Source of the DNA: Streptomyces californicus
GTDB lineage: Bacteria > Actinomycetota > Actinomycetes > Streptomycetales > Streptomycetaceae
Length of the DNA stretch: 64,000 nt
Reading direction: 5' to 3'
NCBI RefSeq assembly: GCF_000717645.1
Contig: NZ_JNZZ01000006.1
Span: forward strand, 124,001 to 188,000
In this document: one piece after another, positions 41,021 through 49,536 of the stretch
How positions within the stretch are numbered: position 1 is the first letter of the stretch
Layout: each line of letters opens with the position of its first letter
Made by a program: the position numbers and the translations under genes
The notes under the pieces: model-generated
Seen by the model: only the letters and a program-made list of their open reading frames with translations
The model's database searches: none
What the model was told of the DNA's origin: nothing

Positions 41021-43144
41021 TCAGGCCCGTACGGTGTCGCGGCCGGTCACCGGTCCGGCGGCCTCCTCCCGCTCCAGGCCCGGCAGCCGCGAAAGGCCGC
41101 GCGGTGTACGCCAGTTGCGCTCGCCGAGCAGCAGCATCACGGAGGGCAGGAGCACCATCCGTACGAGGGTGGCGTCCAGCAGCACCGCGACGGCCAGGCC
41201 CACGCCCATCTGCTGCATGTCCTGCATGGACAGGGTGCCGAACACCGCGAACACCGCCACCATGATGGCCGCCGCCCCGGTGACCGCCCCGGCCGTGCGG
41301 CGCAGGCCGGTCTCGATGGCGGACCGGTTGTCCAGCCCGCTGCCGCGCGCTTCGCGGATCCGGGAGACGACGAAGACGTGGTAGTCCATGGACAGGCCGA
41401 ACAGGACGACCAGGACGAACAGCGGCATCCACGCCTCGATCGCGCCGATCCCCTCCGAGCCGATGAGGGATGCGCCCCAGCCGTGCTGGAAGACGGCGGT
41501 CATCACCCCGTAGGACGCGGCCACGGAGAGGAGGTTGAGGACGATGGAGGTGACGGCGATGACGTAGCTGCGGAAGCAGAACAGCATCAGCAGGAAGGTC
41601 ACCGCCGTGATGAAGACGAAGACCGGGACGATGCCACGCCGGAGCTGGTCGTTGAAGTCGACCGATCCGGCGGTCTCGCCCGTGACGTGGGCCTTTGCCC
41701 CGGTGCCGTCGAACGCGGCGGGCAGCCGCTTGTCGCGCAGGTCGGTCAGGTCGGCGGCTCCGCGCGGCAGGGGGAGTTCGAACTCGGCGACGTTCTCGTC
41801 GCGGTGGACGGTGACGTCCTCGAACCCGCCGAGCGCCTCGCCGACCTCCGGGGCGGTGATGTCGGGTGCGGTGACCACGACGAGAGCGGGGGCGGGGCCG
41901 CCGGGGAAGCTCTCGGTGATACGGCTGTGGGCGATCGAGAGCTGCGCGTCGGAGCCGAACTGCTTCTCCAGGCCCAGGGATTCGGTCTTCATGCCGAGGG
42001 CGGGCGCCGCGAGGGCGAGCAGCAGGACGACGGCGGCGACGGCGAAGGTGCGGGGCCTGGCGAGGACCGGACCGAGCACCCGGCCGGTGATCCGCCCGCT
42101 CTCCGGACTCCCGTGCTCGGCCCGGCGGTTGAGCAGCGGGATGCGGCCGGCGTCGATGCGGTCGCCGAGCCAGGAGAGCAGGGCGGGCAGGACGGTGACC
42201 GAGCCCAGCATGGCGATGAACACGACGATGATCGTGGCGAGGGCGAAGCCCTTGAACAGCAGGAGTCCGGAGAGGAACATGCCGCCCATCGCGACCATCA
42301 CGGTGAGGCCGGAGACGAGCACCGCCCGCCCGCTGGTGGCCGCCGCGATGCGCAGGGCGGTCTCGGCGTCGCGTCCGGCCGCGCGTTCGTCGCGTTCGCG
42401 GCGCAGGTAGAAGAGGCAGTAGTCGACGCCGACGGCGAAGCCCATCAGGAACATCACCGAGTACGTGGTCTGGAACAGGTGCAGTTGGTGGCTGGCGATC
42501 GACAGGAGGCCGAAGGCGGCCATGCACGCGGTGAGGGCGAGCCCGACCGGGAGCAGGGCGGCGACGATCGCGCCGAAGGCGACGAGGAGGATGCCGAGGG
42601 CCAGGGGGACGGCGGTGAACTCGGCCTTCCTGAAGTCCTCGGCCAGCAGGTCGCCGAGCCACTTGCCCGCGCTGGCCTCGCCGAACTGGTGGATCTCGAC
42701 GTCCGGGTGGTCCGCGCCCACGGCGGCGACCGCGTCCAGGACGGGCTGGATCCGCTCGGAGGAGGTGGCGGCGTCGCCCTTCATCTCGAAGGCGATCAGC
42801 GCGTCCTCACCGTTCTCGGAGGGGACGGGCGGGGCGATGTTCCGCGTTTCGCCGGTCTTCCGTACGGCGGTGGCGAGGGCTTCGGCGGCCGGCTTCCAGT
42901 CGCCCGCTGCGGGGGCGGAGACCATGACGAGTTCGCCGGCGGGCTTGTCGAGTCCGGCGTCGAGGAGGATCTGCTCGGCGCGGGCGGATTCCCCGGCTCC
43001 GTTCTCCGCGTCGGTCATCTCAACCATGCCGGTGGCCCCGCCGATGCCCGTGGCCAGCACGACGAAGAGCAGCCAGCCCAGGATCGCGGTCTTGCGGTGG
43101 TGTGTGCTCCACACGCCGATGCGTGCGGCGAGGTTGCGCCTCAT
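41021..43144 (-). CDS. MMPL/RND-family membrane exporter
   Basis: The 707-residue protein has the duplicated MMPL layout: a membrane helix at residues 20-40, a large extracytoplasmic loop, five helices (about residues 175-345), a second loop and five more helices ending near residue 680. FAVGVDYCLFYLRRERDE and FGLSMDYHVFVVSRIREARG are the paired conserved GxDYxxF-type motifs that carry the proton-relay Asp-Tyr. MMPL proteins export lipids, siderophores or drugs. It is divergent from a histidine kinase/response regulator pair that may control it. The ATG at 43144 has GGGGGAGAG upstream. Confidence 0.9.
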   Translation of the reverse strand: MRRNLAARIGVWSTHHRKTAILGWLLFVVLATGIGGATGMVEMTDAENGAGESARAEQILLDAGLDKPAGELVMVSAPAAGDWKPAAEALATAVRKTGETRNIAPPVPSENGEDALIAFEMKGDAATSSERIQPVLDAVAAVGADHPDVEIHQFGEASAGKWLGDLLAEDFRKAEFTAVPLALGILLVAFGAIVAALLPVGLALTACMAAFGLLSIASHQLHLFQTTYSVMFLMGFAVGVDYCLFYLRRERDERAAGRDAETALRIAAATSGRAVLVSGLTVMVAMGGMFLSGLLLFKGFALATIIVVFIAMLGSVTVLPALLSWLGDRIDAGRIPLLNRRAEHGSPESGRITGRVLGPVLARPRTFAVAAVVLLLALAAPALGMKTESLGLEKQFGSDAQLSIAHSRITESFPGGPAPALVVVTAPDITAPEVGEALGGFEDVTVHRDENVAEFELPLPRGAADLTDLRDKRLPAAFDGTGAKAHVTGETAGSVDFNDQLRRGIVPVFVFITAVTFLLMLFCFRSYVIAVTSIVLNLLSVAASYGVMTAVFQHGWGASLIGSEGIGAIEAWMPLFVLVVLFGLSMDYHVFVVSRIREARGSGLDNRSAIETGLRRTAGAVTGAAAIMVAVFAVFGTLSMQDMQQMGVGLAVAVLLDATLVRMVLLPSVMLLLGERNWRTPRGLSRLPGLEREEAAGPVTGRDTVRA

Positions 43145-43389
43145 GTGGTCTCTCCCCCGGAGGTGAGCGTCAGGTGAGCGGATCGGGACGCTTCGAACCT
43201 AGGAACCGGGGGCGGTCCGCCCCAGCCGTCGAACCCCCCGGTCACGGCGGTGCAGGGGGTGGGCCGGGGGGTGGTGCCAGGTACACCCCCTTCGGGTGGC
43301 GGACCGGCTGACGCGGCGGGGCCGGACGGGGCGAGACTGGCCTCCGGATCGGGGATCGGCCCGGCTCCGGTGAGGGGAGAGGGATCGCG

Positions 43390-44658
43390 ATGAAGGTGTT
43401 CTCGGGGCGGCTGCGGTCGTCGTCGACGGCGGCGGGGCGGGGGCTGTTCCTGTCCGTGGTGGGGCTCGCGGTGTCCACCGCCCTGTTCGTGCTCGCGGTG
43501 GTCTCGATCTCGTTCATCCTGCTGGGCATCGGGGTGTTCACCACCCCGGTGGTGCTGGAGGCGGTCCGCAAGCACGCCAACCAGCGGAGACTGTGGGCGG
43601 CGACCTGGTCGTCCGTGCGGATCCCGGTTCCGTACCGGCCGTTCCCGAAAGAACTGCGGCCGGGGGTCACCGGTCAGGTGGAGCGGACCACGCTGATGCT
43701 GAAGGATCCGGCGACCTGGCGGGATCTGCTGTGGCTGCTGGTGGACATGACGGCGGGATCGGTGCTGGCGGTGGTGGCCGCCGGGCTGATGCTCTATCCG
43801 GTGGAATCGGTGGTGCTGGCGGCGGGGCTGTGGCGGGTCTTCCAGGACGAGCCGTACTGGTACATGTTCGTTCCGGTGGACAGCCAGTTGACCGGGCTGG
43901 CGGCCCTGGCGCTGGGCATCGTGCTCTTCCACGTCGGGCTTCGGGCGACCGGGGCGGTGCTGCGGGCCCACTTCCTGCTCGCCCGCACCGTGCTGGCCCC
44001 CGCCCGGGACGAGGAGCTGGCCCGGCGCGTCGAGCGGCTGACGGAGACCCGGCACGAGGCCGTGGACACGGCGGCCTCCGAACTGCGGCGCATCGAGCGG
44101 GACCTGCACGACGGGGCGCAGGCGCGGCTGGTCGCGATGGGGATGAACCTGGGGACGATCGAGGCGTTGGTCGAGAAGGACCCGGCGCAGGCGAAGAAGA
44201 TGCTGGCCATGGCCCGGGAGTCGTCGGCGGAGGCGCTGACCGAACTGCGCGATCTGGTGCGGGGCATCCATCCGCCGGTCCTCGCCGAGCGCGGTCTGGG
44301 CGACGCGGTGCGGGCGCTGGCGCTGCGGCTGCCCGTCGCCACCGAGGTCACGGTGGAGCTGGCGGGGCGGGCGGAGGCACCGGTGGAGTCGGCGGCGTAC
44401 TTCGCGGTCAGCGAGGCCCTGACGAACGCGGTGAAGCACGCACAGGCGGAGCGGGTCTACGTGGACCTGCACCACACGGAGGGGATGCTGCGGATCTCCG
44501 TGACGGACGACGGGAAGGGCGGCGCGGTCGCCGGACCGGGTTCGGGCCTGAGCGGGATCGAACGGCGACTCGGTACATTCGACGGCGTCCTGGCCGTCAG
44601 CAGCCCCGCCGGCGGTCCCACCATGGTGACCATGGAGATCCCTTGCGCGTTGTCCTAG
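43390..44658 (+). CDS. Sensor histidine kinase, NarL-partner type
   Basis: The 422-residue kinase has an N-terminal membrane helix pair, a sensor region (DUF-type, about residues 75-150) with two more helices, then a HisKA_3 domain with phosphorylatable His240 in IERDLHDGAQARL. A C-terminal HATPase follows (YFAVSEALTNAVKHA as N box, VTDDGKGG as G1 box). The signal is unknown. GAGGGGAGAGGG precedes the ATG at 43390. Its 3' end overlaps the response regulator start by 16 bases. Confidence 0.92.
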   Translation: MKVFSGRLRSSSTAAGRGLFLSVVGLAVSTALFVLAVVSISFILLGIGVFTTPVVLEAVRKHANQRRLWAATWSSVRIPVPYRPFPKELRPGVTGQVERTTLMLKDPATWRDLLWLLVDMTAGSVLAVVAAGLMLYPVESVVLAAGLWRVFQDEPYWYMFVPVDSQLTGLAALALGIVLFHVGLRATGAVLRAHFLLARTVLAPARDEELARRVERLTETRHEAVDTAASELRRIERDLHDGAQARLVAMGMNLGTIEALVEKDPAQAKKMLAMARESSAEALTELRDLVRGIHPPVLAERGLGDAVRALALRLPVATEVTVELAGRAEAPVESAAYFAVSEALTNAVKHAQAERVYVDLHHTEGMLRISVTDDGKGGAVAGPGSGLSGIERRLGTFDGVLAVSSPAGGPTMVTMEIPCALS

Positions 44659-45290
44659 CCGAAGACCTCTTCCTGCTGCGCGACGGCCTGGTGCGCATGC
44701 TGGAGGCGTACGGTTTCGAGGTGGTCGCCGCCGTGGAGACCGGGCCCGAACTGACGAGGGCGCTCGCCGAGTTGGAGCCGGACGTCGCCGTCGTCGACGT
44801 CCGGCTCCCGCCGTCGCACACGGACGAGGGCCTCCAGTGCGCCCTGGCCGCCCGCCGGGCCCGGCCGGGGCTGCCGGTGCTGGTGCTCTCCCAGCACGTG
44901 GAGCAGTTGTACGCACGGGAGTTGCTGGCGGACGGCGACGGCGGTGTGGGCTATCTGCTGAAGGACCGGGTCTTCGACGCGGAGCAGTTCGTCGACGCCG
45001 TGCGCCGGGTGGCGGCGGGCGGCACGGCGATGGATCCGCAGGTCATCTCCCAGCTCCTGTCGCGCCGTTCACGGGACGAGCCGATGGGCGGGCTCACCCC
45101 GCGCGAGCGGGACGTGATGGAGCTGGTGGCGCAGGGGCGCTCGAACGCCGCCATCGCCGCGCAGTTGGTGATCACGGAGCGGGCGGTGGCCAAGCACACG
45201 TCGAACATCTTCGGGAAGCTGGACCTGCCGCCGTCCGACGACGACAACCGGCGGGTACTGGCGGTGCTGGCGTACCTGGACCGGGGCTGA
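44643..45290 (+). CDS. Response regulator, LuxR/NarL type
   Basis: The 215-residue regulator begins MRVVLAEDLFLLRDGLV, with the acidic pocket Glu-Asp and the phospho-acceptor Asp in VAVVDVRLPP. It has the receiver signature GYLLKDRV and a C-terminal LuxR helix-turn-helix (LTPRERDVMELVAQGRSNAA, then ERAVAKHTSNIFGKL). The start is TTG at 44643, inside the kinase gene, with GGAG five bases upstream; this makes the pair translationally coupled. The divergent MMPL exporter is a plausible target. Confidence 0.9.
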   Translation: MRVVLAEDLFLLRDGLVRMLEAYGFEVVAAVETGPELTRALAELEPDVAVVDVRLPPSHTDEGLQCALAARRARPGLPVLVLSQHVEQLYARELLADGDGGVGYLLKDRVFDAEQFVDAVRRVAAGGTAMDPQVISQLLSRRSRDEPMGGLTPRERDVMELVAQGRSNAAIAAQLVITERAVAKHTSNIFGKLDLPPSDDDNRRVLAVLAYLDRG

Positions 45291-45301
45291 CCCGCCCGCA
45301 G

Positions 45302-45465
45302 CACGGGGCCGGGGCCCTCCGGCCTCGCCACGGGGCCGGGGCTTCCCCCTCCGCCGCACGGGGCCGGGGCCTCCCCCGTACACGGCCGGGGCCTCCGGCT
45401 CCGCCACGAGGCCGGGAGCCTCCGCCGTACGGGTCCGGGGTCTGGCCCTCCCGCTCCGCCGGCTC
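45302..45465. repeat. Degenerate tandem repeats on CACGGGGCCGGGGCCTCC
   Basis: GCACGGGGCCGGGGCCCTCC, CCACGGGGCCGGGGCTTCCC, GCACGGGGCCGGGGCCTCCC, ACACGGCCGGGGCCTCCGG and CCACGAGGCCGGGAGCCTCC recur at about 25-36-base intervals. They fill the gap between the response regulator and MarR stop codons. Confidence 0.75.
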
Positions 45466-45475
45466 GCGCGTCCCC

Positions 45476-45970
45476 TCAGCCCGTGAACCACCCCGCCGCG
45501 TCCAGCCGGAACGCACCGCCCGGGTCCATCGTGCGCAGGTCCTCCTCCAGGGCGGCCAGCCGGTCCGCGCCGAGCGTCCGGGCCCACTCCGCCCGGAGCC
45601 GGTCGAAGCCCTCGGCCGAGCGGATCAGCAGGTCGACGCCGTGCGGGGTGAGGCGGATCAGGGTGCGCCGGCCGTCGGCGGGGTCCGGGGCACGCTCGAC
45701 GTAGCCGAGCCCTTCCAGCTTCTCGACCGTCTTCCCCGCCGCCTGCTTGGAGACGCCGAGCCGTCGCCCGATCTCCCCGATGGCCGCGCCGTCACGCCCC
45801 ACGGCCTGGAGGGCGAAGCCGTACGCGGGGCGGGTCTCGGGGTGCCCGTGCTCGGCCAGATCCCGGTGCAGGGCGTCGATGATCGAACGGAACCCCGCGA
45901 AGAGCAGCAGGGGCAGCTCGAAGCCGTTGCGCACATCGACAACCTGGTTTACCTTTTTTTCGTCAACCAT
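45476..45970 (-). CDS. MarR-family transcriptional regulator
   Basis: The 164-residue winged-helix protein has the MarR DNA-binding core (IGRRLGVSKQAAGKTVEKLEGLGYVERAP) and the wing DPADGRRTLIRLTPHG. MarR proteins usually repress a divergent gene and release DNA on binding a phenolic or on oxidation. The divergent AhpD-like gene at 46010 is the likely target. A -10 (TAGAGT, minus strand 45978-45983) lies exactly seven bases from the ATG, so the message is probably leaderless. An inverted repeat covers the start codon. Confidence 0.9.
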   Translation of the reverse strand: MVDEKKVNQVVDVRNGFELPLLLFAGFRSIIDALHRDLAEHGHPETRPAYGFALQAVGRDGAAIGEIGRRLGVSKQAAGKTVEKLEGLGYVERAPDPADGRRTLIRLTPHGVDLLIRSAEGFDRLRAEWARTLGADRLAALEEDLRTMDPGGAFRLDAAGWFTG

Positions 45971-45983
45971 GTTGTCGACTCTA
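45936..45983 (-). promoter_or_regulatory. MarR operator and leaderless -10
   Basis: Arms TCGACAACCTGGTT (45936-45949) and AACCATGTTGTCGA (45965-45978) form a 14-bp inverted repeat with one mismatch and a 15-base spacer that includes a T7 tract. It spans the marR start codon and abuts its TAGAGT -10, and lies 32 bases upstream of the divergent gene's start. Confidence 0.65.
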
Positions 45984-46009
45984 ACCGCCCCGAACAGGGA
46001 GGCCCCGTC

Positions 46010-46552
46010 ATGCCCTTTCCCGATCTCACCCCCGAGACCGCCCCGCCCGGCTCGCGTCGCGCCATGGAGGCGGTCACGGAGCGGCTGGGCTACCGGCCCG
46101 CGGCCATCGCCCGCCTCGCCGCCTCACCCCACGCCCTGGACGGCTTCCTGAAGATCAGCGCGATCTTCGAGTCCTGCTCGCTGGACCCGCTCTCCCGCGA
46201 GGTCCTGATCATGACGGTGGCAACGCGCAACGACTGCCACGTCTGCGTCGCGATGCACACCGCCAAGCTGACCTCACTGGACGCCGACCCGGCGCTGATC
46301 GCCGCCCTGCGCTCCCCCGGCAGCCCCGCGCTCCCCGACGAACGCCTGGACGCCGTGCGGCGGTTCACGCTGGAGGTGATCGCCTCGGCGGGGGCGGTGG
46401 ACGACGCGGCCCTGCGGGACTTCCTCGCATACGGCTACAGCGAGCGGAACGCCCTCGACGTGGTGCTCGGCATCGGGGCGTACACCCTGTCGACCCTGGC
46501 CAACCGGCTCACGGGAGCCCCGGTGGACGCCCAACTCGCCGCCCACGCCTGA
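46010..46552 (+). CDS. AhpD-like carboxymuconolactone decarboxylase-family protein
   Basis: The 180-residue all-helical protein carries the AhpD-type motif SREVLIMTVATRNDCHVCVA followed by MH, i.e. CxxC plus a nearby His. AhpD-like proteins act as thiol peroxidase partners or reduce disulfides. AGGGAGG at 45996-46002 precedes the ATG at 46010. Divergent from MarR across 39 bases, with the palindromic operator between, it is probably induced by an oxidant or electrophile that inactivates MarR. Confidence 0.88.
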   Translation: MPFPDLTPETAPPGSRRAMEAVTERLGYRPAAIARLAASPHALDGFLKISAIFESCSLDPLSREVLIMTVATRNDCHVCVAMHTAKLTSLDADPALIAALRSPGSPALPDERLDAVRRFTLEVIASAGAVDDAALRDFLAYGYSERNALDVVLGIGAYTLSTLANRLTGAPVDAQLAAHA

Positions 46553-46563
46553 GACCTGGAGAG

Positions 46564-47316
46564 TCAGGGGTGGGCCACCGCGAGGCTCACGACGTACGCC
46601 TCCTCCACCTCGCCGCCCGGGAACAGGGCGGTCAGCAGCGCCCGTTCACGGTCGAAGAAGTCCTGGACCGCCGCCGGATCGCCGATCAGGAAGTCGGAGT
46701 GCGTGGCCATGTTGGCGATGTGGGCGTCGACCGGCACGCGTCGGCTCCACGCCACCTGCCGGGTACGGAAGTCGAGCCCGTCGGGCATATCGGCCCGGAA
46801 GCGGGCCCCGCGGTTCGGGACGACCGGGATGTCCACCCCGAAGAAGACCCGCATCCGGTTCTCCTGGTCGACGAGCCAGTCCACGGCGGGGTCGCCGTCG
46901 TTCCACCACAGGGCCAGCGCCCCGCCCGGCCGCAGCACCCGGCGGGCCTCGGGGATCGAGCGAACGGAGTCGGTCCAGTGCCACGCCTGGGCGTACGTGA
47001 TCAGGTCCATCGACCCGGTCCGCAGCGGCAGGCTGTTGCCGTCGCCCCGGACCAGGGGCACGTCCGGCAGGCTCCGGGCGAACTGCTCGGCCATCCCGTC
47101 ACCCGGCTCCACCGCCGTGACCCGGGCCCCGCGCTCGTACAGCCGCGCCGTGCCGAGCCCCGTACCGGCCCCGACGTCCGCGACCCGGGCTCCGGCGAGC
47201 GGGACTCCGGACAGTTCCTCGACGGCGTCGAACAGAGCGGGCGGATAGGAGGGCCGGTGGGCGTCGTAGGCGGCGGCGATGGCGTCGAAGGAACGGGCCT
47301 GCACAGGTTTCGTCAT
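46564..47316 (-). CDS. Class I SAM-dependent methyltransferase
   Basis: The 250-residue protein has the SAM-binding motif I RVADVGAGTGLGT, an acidic end of strand 2 (VTAVEPGDGM), and a Methyltransf_11-type core (LITYAQAWHWTDSVRSIPEA then RVLRPGGALALWW). The substrate is unknown; sequence style is that of small-molecule methyltransferases. MTKPVQARSFD at 47316 is the likeliest start; upstream ATGs at 47328 and 47367 add residues without conservation. The convergent AhpD-like gene ends 11 bases away. Confidence 0.85.
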   Translation of the reverse strand: MTKPVQARSFDAIAAAYDAHRPSYPPALFDAVEELSGVPLAGARVADVGAGTGLGTARLYERGARVTAVEPGDGMAEQFARSLPDVPLVRGDGNSLPLRTGSMDLITYAQAWHWTDSVRSIPEARRVLRPGGALALWWNDGDPAVDWLVDQENRMRVFFGVDIPVVPNRGARFRADMPDGLDFRTRQVAWSRRVPVDAHIANMATHSDFLIGDPAAVQDFFDRERALLTALFPGGEVEEAYVVSLAVAHP

Positions 47317-47395
47317 ACAAGCGATCATCGCGCAGCGCCCCCGCAGCCGCCGGGAAAATTCGCGCACGCCCCTGGTCCACCCGCATACCCGTCAG

Positions 47396-47407
47396 TACAT
47401 TGACACC
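47396..47407 (+). promoter_or_regulatory. Possible leaderless -10 of the di-iron protein gene
   Basis: TACATT at 47396-47401 lies six bases before the ATG at 47408, and no ribosome binding site is present. Confidence 0.4.
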
Positions 47408-48343
47408 ATGTCTAACACGCAGCCAGCGGCGGTCGCGTCGGAGCGTACGCACCTCAAGGCCCGCAAGGTGTCCTTCGCCTGGGAGAAGACCCCCCTGCAC
47501 TGGGTGCCGGGCGATCCGTTCACCACGCACACCATCAACGTGCTCCACCTGCTGCTCCCGGCCGGGGAGCGCTGGTTCATCCACGTGTACCGGCAGATAC
47601 TCCCGTACATCCACGACGACCGGCTCCGCGAGGACGTCATCGGGTTCATCGGGCAGGAGGCCGTGCACTCGCAGGCGCACGACGATGTGCTGCCGCGCCT
47701 GCGGGAGTTGGGGATCGACCCGACCCCGTACACCGCGCAGGTCGACTGGCTCTTCGAGAAGCTGCTCGGGGACCGGACCCTGCCGCCGGGGCGGGCCTCC
47801 ACGTGGTGGCTGATGGAGCGGGTGGCGATGATCGCGGCGATCGAGCACTACACCGCGTTCCTCGGCGACTGGATCCTCAACGCCGACGCGCTGGACCGCC
47901 GGGGCGCGGACCCGACCATGCTGGACCTGCTGCGCTGGCACGGGGCCGAGGAGGTCGAGCACCGGTCGGTGGCCTTCGACGTCTTCATGCACGTGGACGG
48001 GGGCTACCGGCGGCGGGTGCGCACCTGGGGGACGGCGTTCTCGGCGCTGGTGTTCCTGTGGCAGCGGGGCGTCCGCTTCTTCATGGAGAACGACCCAACG
48101 CTGCTGGACGGCAAGGCGTCGTTCAAGGCGTTCCACACCAGCGGGAAGCAGGGCACGCTGCCGAGCACGGGCGCGATCCTGCGGTCCGTGCCCACCTATC
48201 TCAGCCGGTCCTACCACCCCTCGCAGGAAGGCAGCACGGCGCAGGCCGTGGAGTATCTGACCCGCTCCCCCGCCGCGCTCGCCGCCGAGGCGGAGACCGG
48301 GGCCGTGGCCCCGGCCGCGACCGCGACCACGAAGGGGGCCTGA
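47408..48343 (+). CDS. PF10118-type 'metal-dependent hydrolase' with ferritin-like di-iron motifs
   Basis: The 311-residue protein matches the family annotated as predicted metal-dependent hydrolase. It shows IGQEAVHSQAHDD (ExxH), MIAAIEHYTAFLGD and HGAEEVEHRSVAFD (ExxEH), the arrangement of carboxylate/His ligands of a four-helix di-iron site. That pattern, and a reductase gene beginning 3 bases after its stop, suggest an oxygen-activating di-iron enzyme in place of a hydrolase. A hydrophobic segment (TAFSALVFLWQRGVRFF) may associate with membrane. The substrate is unknown. Confidence 0.82.
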   Translation: MSNTQPAAVASERTHLKARKVSFAWEKTPLHWVPGDPFTTHTINVLHLLLPAGERWFIHVYRQILPYIHDDRLREDVIGFIGQEAVHSQAHDDVLPRLRELGIDPTPYTAQVDWLFEKLLGDRTLPPGRASTWWLMERVAMIAAIEHYTAFLGDWILNADALDRRGADPTMLDLLRWHGAEEVEHRSVAFDVFMHVDGGYRRRVRTWGTAFSALVFLWQRGVRFFMENDPTLLDGKASFKAFHTSGKQGTLPSTGAILRSVPTYLSRSYHPSQEGSTAQAVEYLTRSPAALAAEAETGAVAPAATATTKGA

Positions 48344-48346
48344 ACC

Positions 48347-49429
48347 GTGGCACTTCCCCGTCTCGGGACCGTCGTGCTGGTCTCCGGCGCCGCCCTGCTC
48401 ACCCGGCGGGCGTTGAAGCGCCGGATCGCCCGGTCCCCGCTGTGGCCGCTGCCCGCCCTGCCCGAGCCGATCTCGGGCCACTCCGAGCGGCGCGCGACGG
48501 CGGTCCGCCGGCTGCTGGTCACCGGGCGGACCGTGATCGCCGACGGCGTCGTCCAGCTCCGGCTGGAGGGCTTCGGTCTGCCGGCCTGGTCGCCGGGGGC
48601 CCATCTGGACCTGGTGCTGCCGTCCGGCCTGGTGCGCCAGTACTCGCTGTGCGGCGACCCGGAGGACGCCGGGGCGTACACGGTGGCGACCCGGCTCGTG
48701 GCGGACGGCCGGGGCGGTTCGCGGGAGGTGCACGAGCAGCTCCAGGAGGGCCAGGAGGTCGAAGTGCGCGGGCCGCGCAACCGCTTCCCGCTGGCCGAGG
48801 CCCCCGCGCACCTCTTCGTCGTCGGCGGCATCGGCATCACCCCCGTCCTGCCGATGCTGCGGTCGCTGGCCGCTTCGGGGGCCGACTGGCGGCTGCTGTA
48901 CGGGGGACGGTCGCGGGCCTCCATGCCGTTCCTGGAGGAGATCGAGAAGCTCGGCGCGGACGGGGACCGAGTCACGGTCGTCGCCCAGGACGAGGCCGGA
49001 CACCCGGACATCGCGGGGGCGTTCACCGGTCTCGCCCCGGGGACCGCGGTCTACTGCTGCGGGCCCGAGCCCCTGATGGACGCCGTCGCCGCCGTGCTCC
49101 CCGAGGGCTGCGCGCTGCACCTGGAGCGGTTCTCGGCCGCGAGCGGGGACGCGGCGGGCGCCGGTTCCGGGCCGTTCGAGGTGGAGTTGCGGCGCACCGG
49201 GCGCACGGTGCCGGTGGCCGCCGGGCAGTCGGTGCTGGACGCGGTCCGCACCGCCGTGCCCCATGTCTCGTACTCCTGCGAACAGGGCTTCTGCGGAACC
49301 TGCCAACAGCGCGTCCTGGAGGGCGAGATCGACCACCGGGACGATCTGCTGACCGAGGGCGAGCGGGACGACTCGATGCTGATCTGCGTCTCGCGCTGCC
49401 GGGGCGAGCGCCTGGTGCTGGACCTGTAG
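48347..49429 (+). CDS. PDR-type oxidoreductase: FMN/FAD and NAD domains with C-terminal [2Fe-2S] ferredoxin
   Basis: The 360-residue protein has a flavin domain (RQYSLCGDP, RGPRNRFPL), an NAD domain (VVGGIGITPVLPML, YCCGPEPLMDAV) and a plant-type ferredoxin domain with Cys311, Cys316, Cys319 and Cys347 ligating [2Fe-2S]. This is the phthalate/vanillate dioxygenase-reductase architecture. It takes electrons from NAD(P)H to an oxygenase; the adjacent di-iron protein is the natural partner. A hydrophobic N-terminus (VVLVSGAALLTRR) may anchor it. The GTG at 48347 follows the upstream stop by 3 bases, indicating an operon. Confidence 0.9.
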   Translation: MALPRLGTVVLVSGAALLTRRALKRRIARSPLWPLPALPEPISGHSERRATAVRRLLVTGRTVIADGVVQLRLEGFGLPAWSPGAHLDLVLPSGLVRQYSLCGDPEDAGAYTVATRLVADGRGGSREVHEQLQEGQEVEVRGPRNRFPLAEAPAHLFVVGGIGITPVLPMLRSLAASGADWRLLYGGRSRASMPFLEEIEKLGADGDRVTVVAQDEAGHPDIAGAFTGLAPGTAVYCCGPEPLMDAVAAVLPEGCALHLERFSAASGDAAGAGSGPFEVELRRTGRTVPVAAGQSVLDAVRTAVPHVSYSCEQGFCGTCQQRVLEGEIDHRDDLLTEGERDDSMLICVSRCRGERLVLDL

Positions 49430-49523
49430 GGCGTGGCGCGCCGACCGGGCCGGGGCTCGCGCGCCCCGGCCCGCCCTGCGGGGCGGCCCGCGGGCCCGGT
49501 GGGGCATATGCGGCCGCCCCGGA

Positions 49524-49536
49524 TAGGCTGTCGGAC
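49524..49536 (+). promoter_or_regulatory. Leaderless -10 of the TetR gene
   Basis: TAGGCT at 49524-49529 ends seven bases before the ATG at 49537, with no ribosome site. The TetR gene therefore has its own promoter in addition to any read-through from the reductase gene. Confidence 0.6.
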
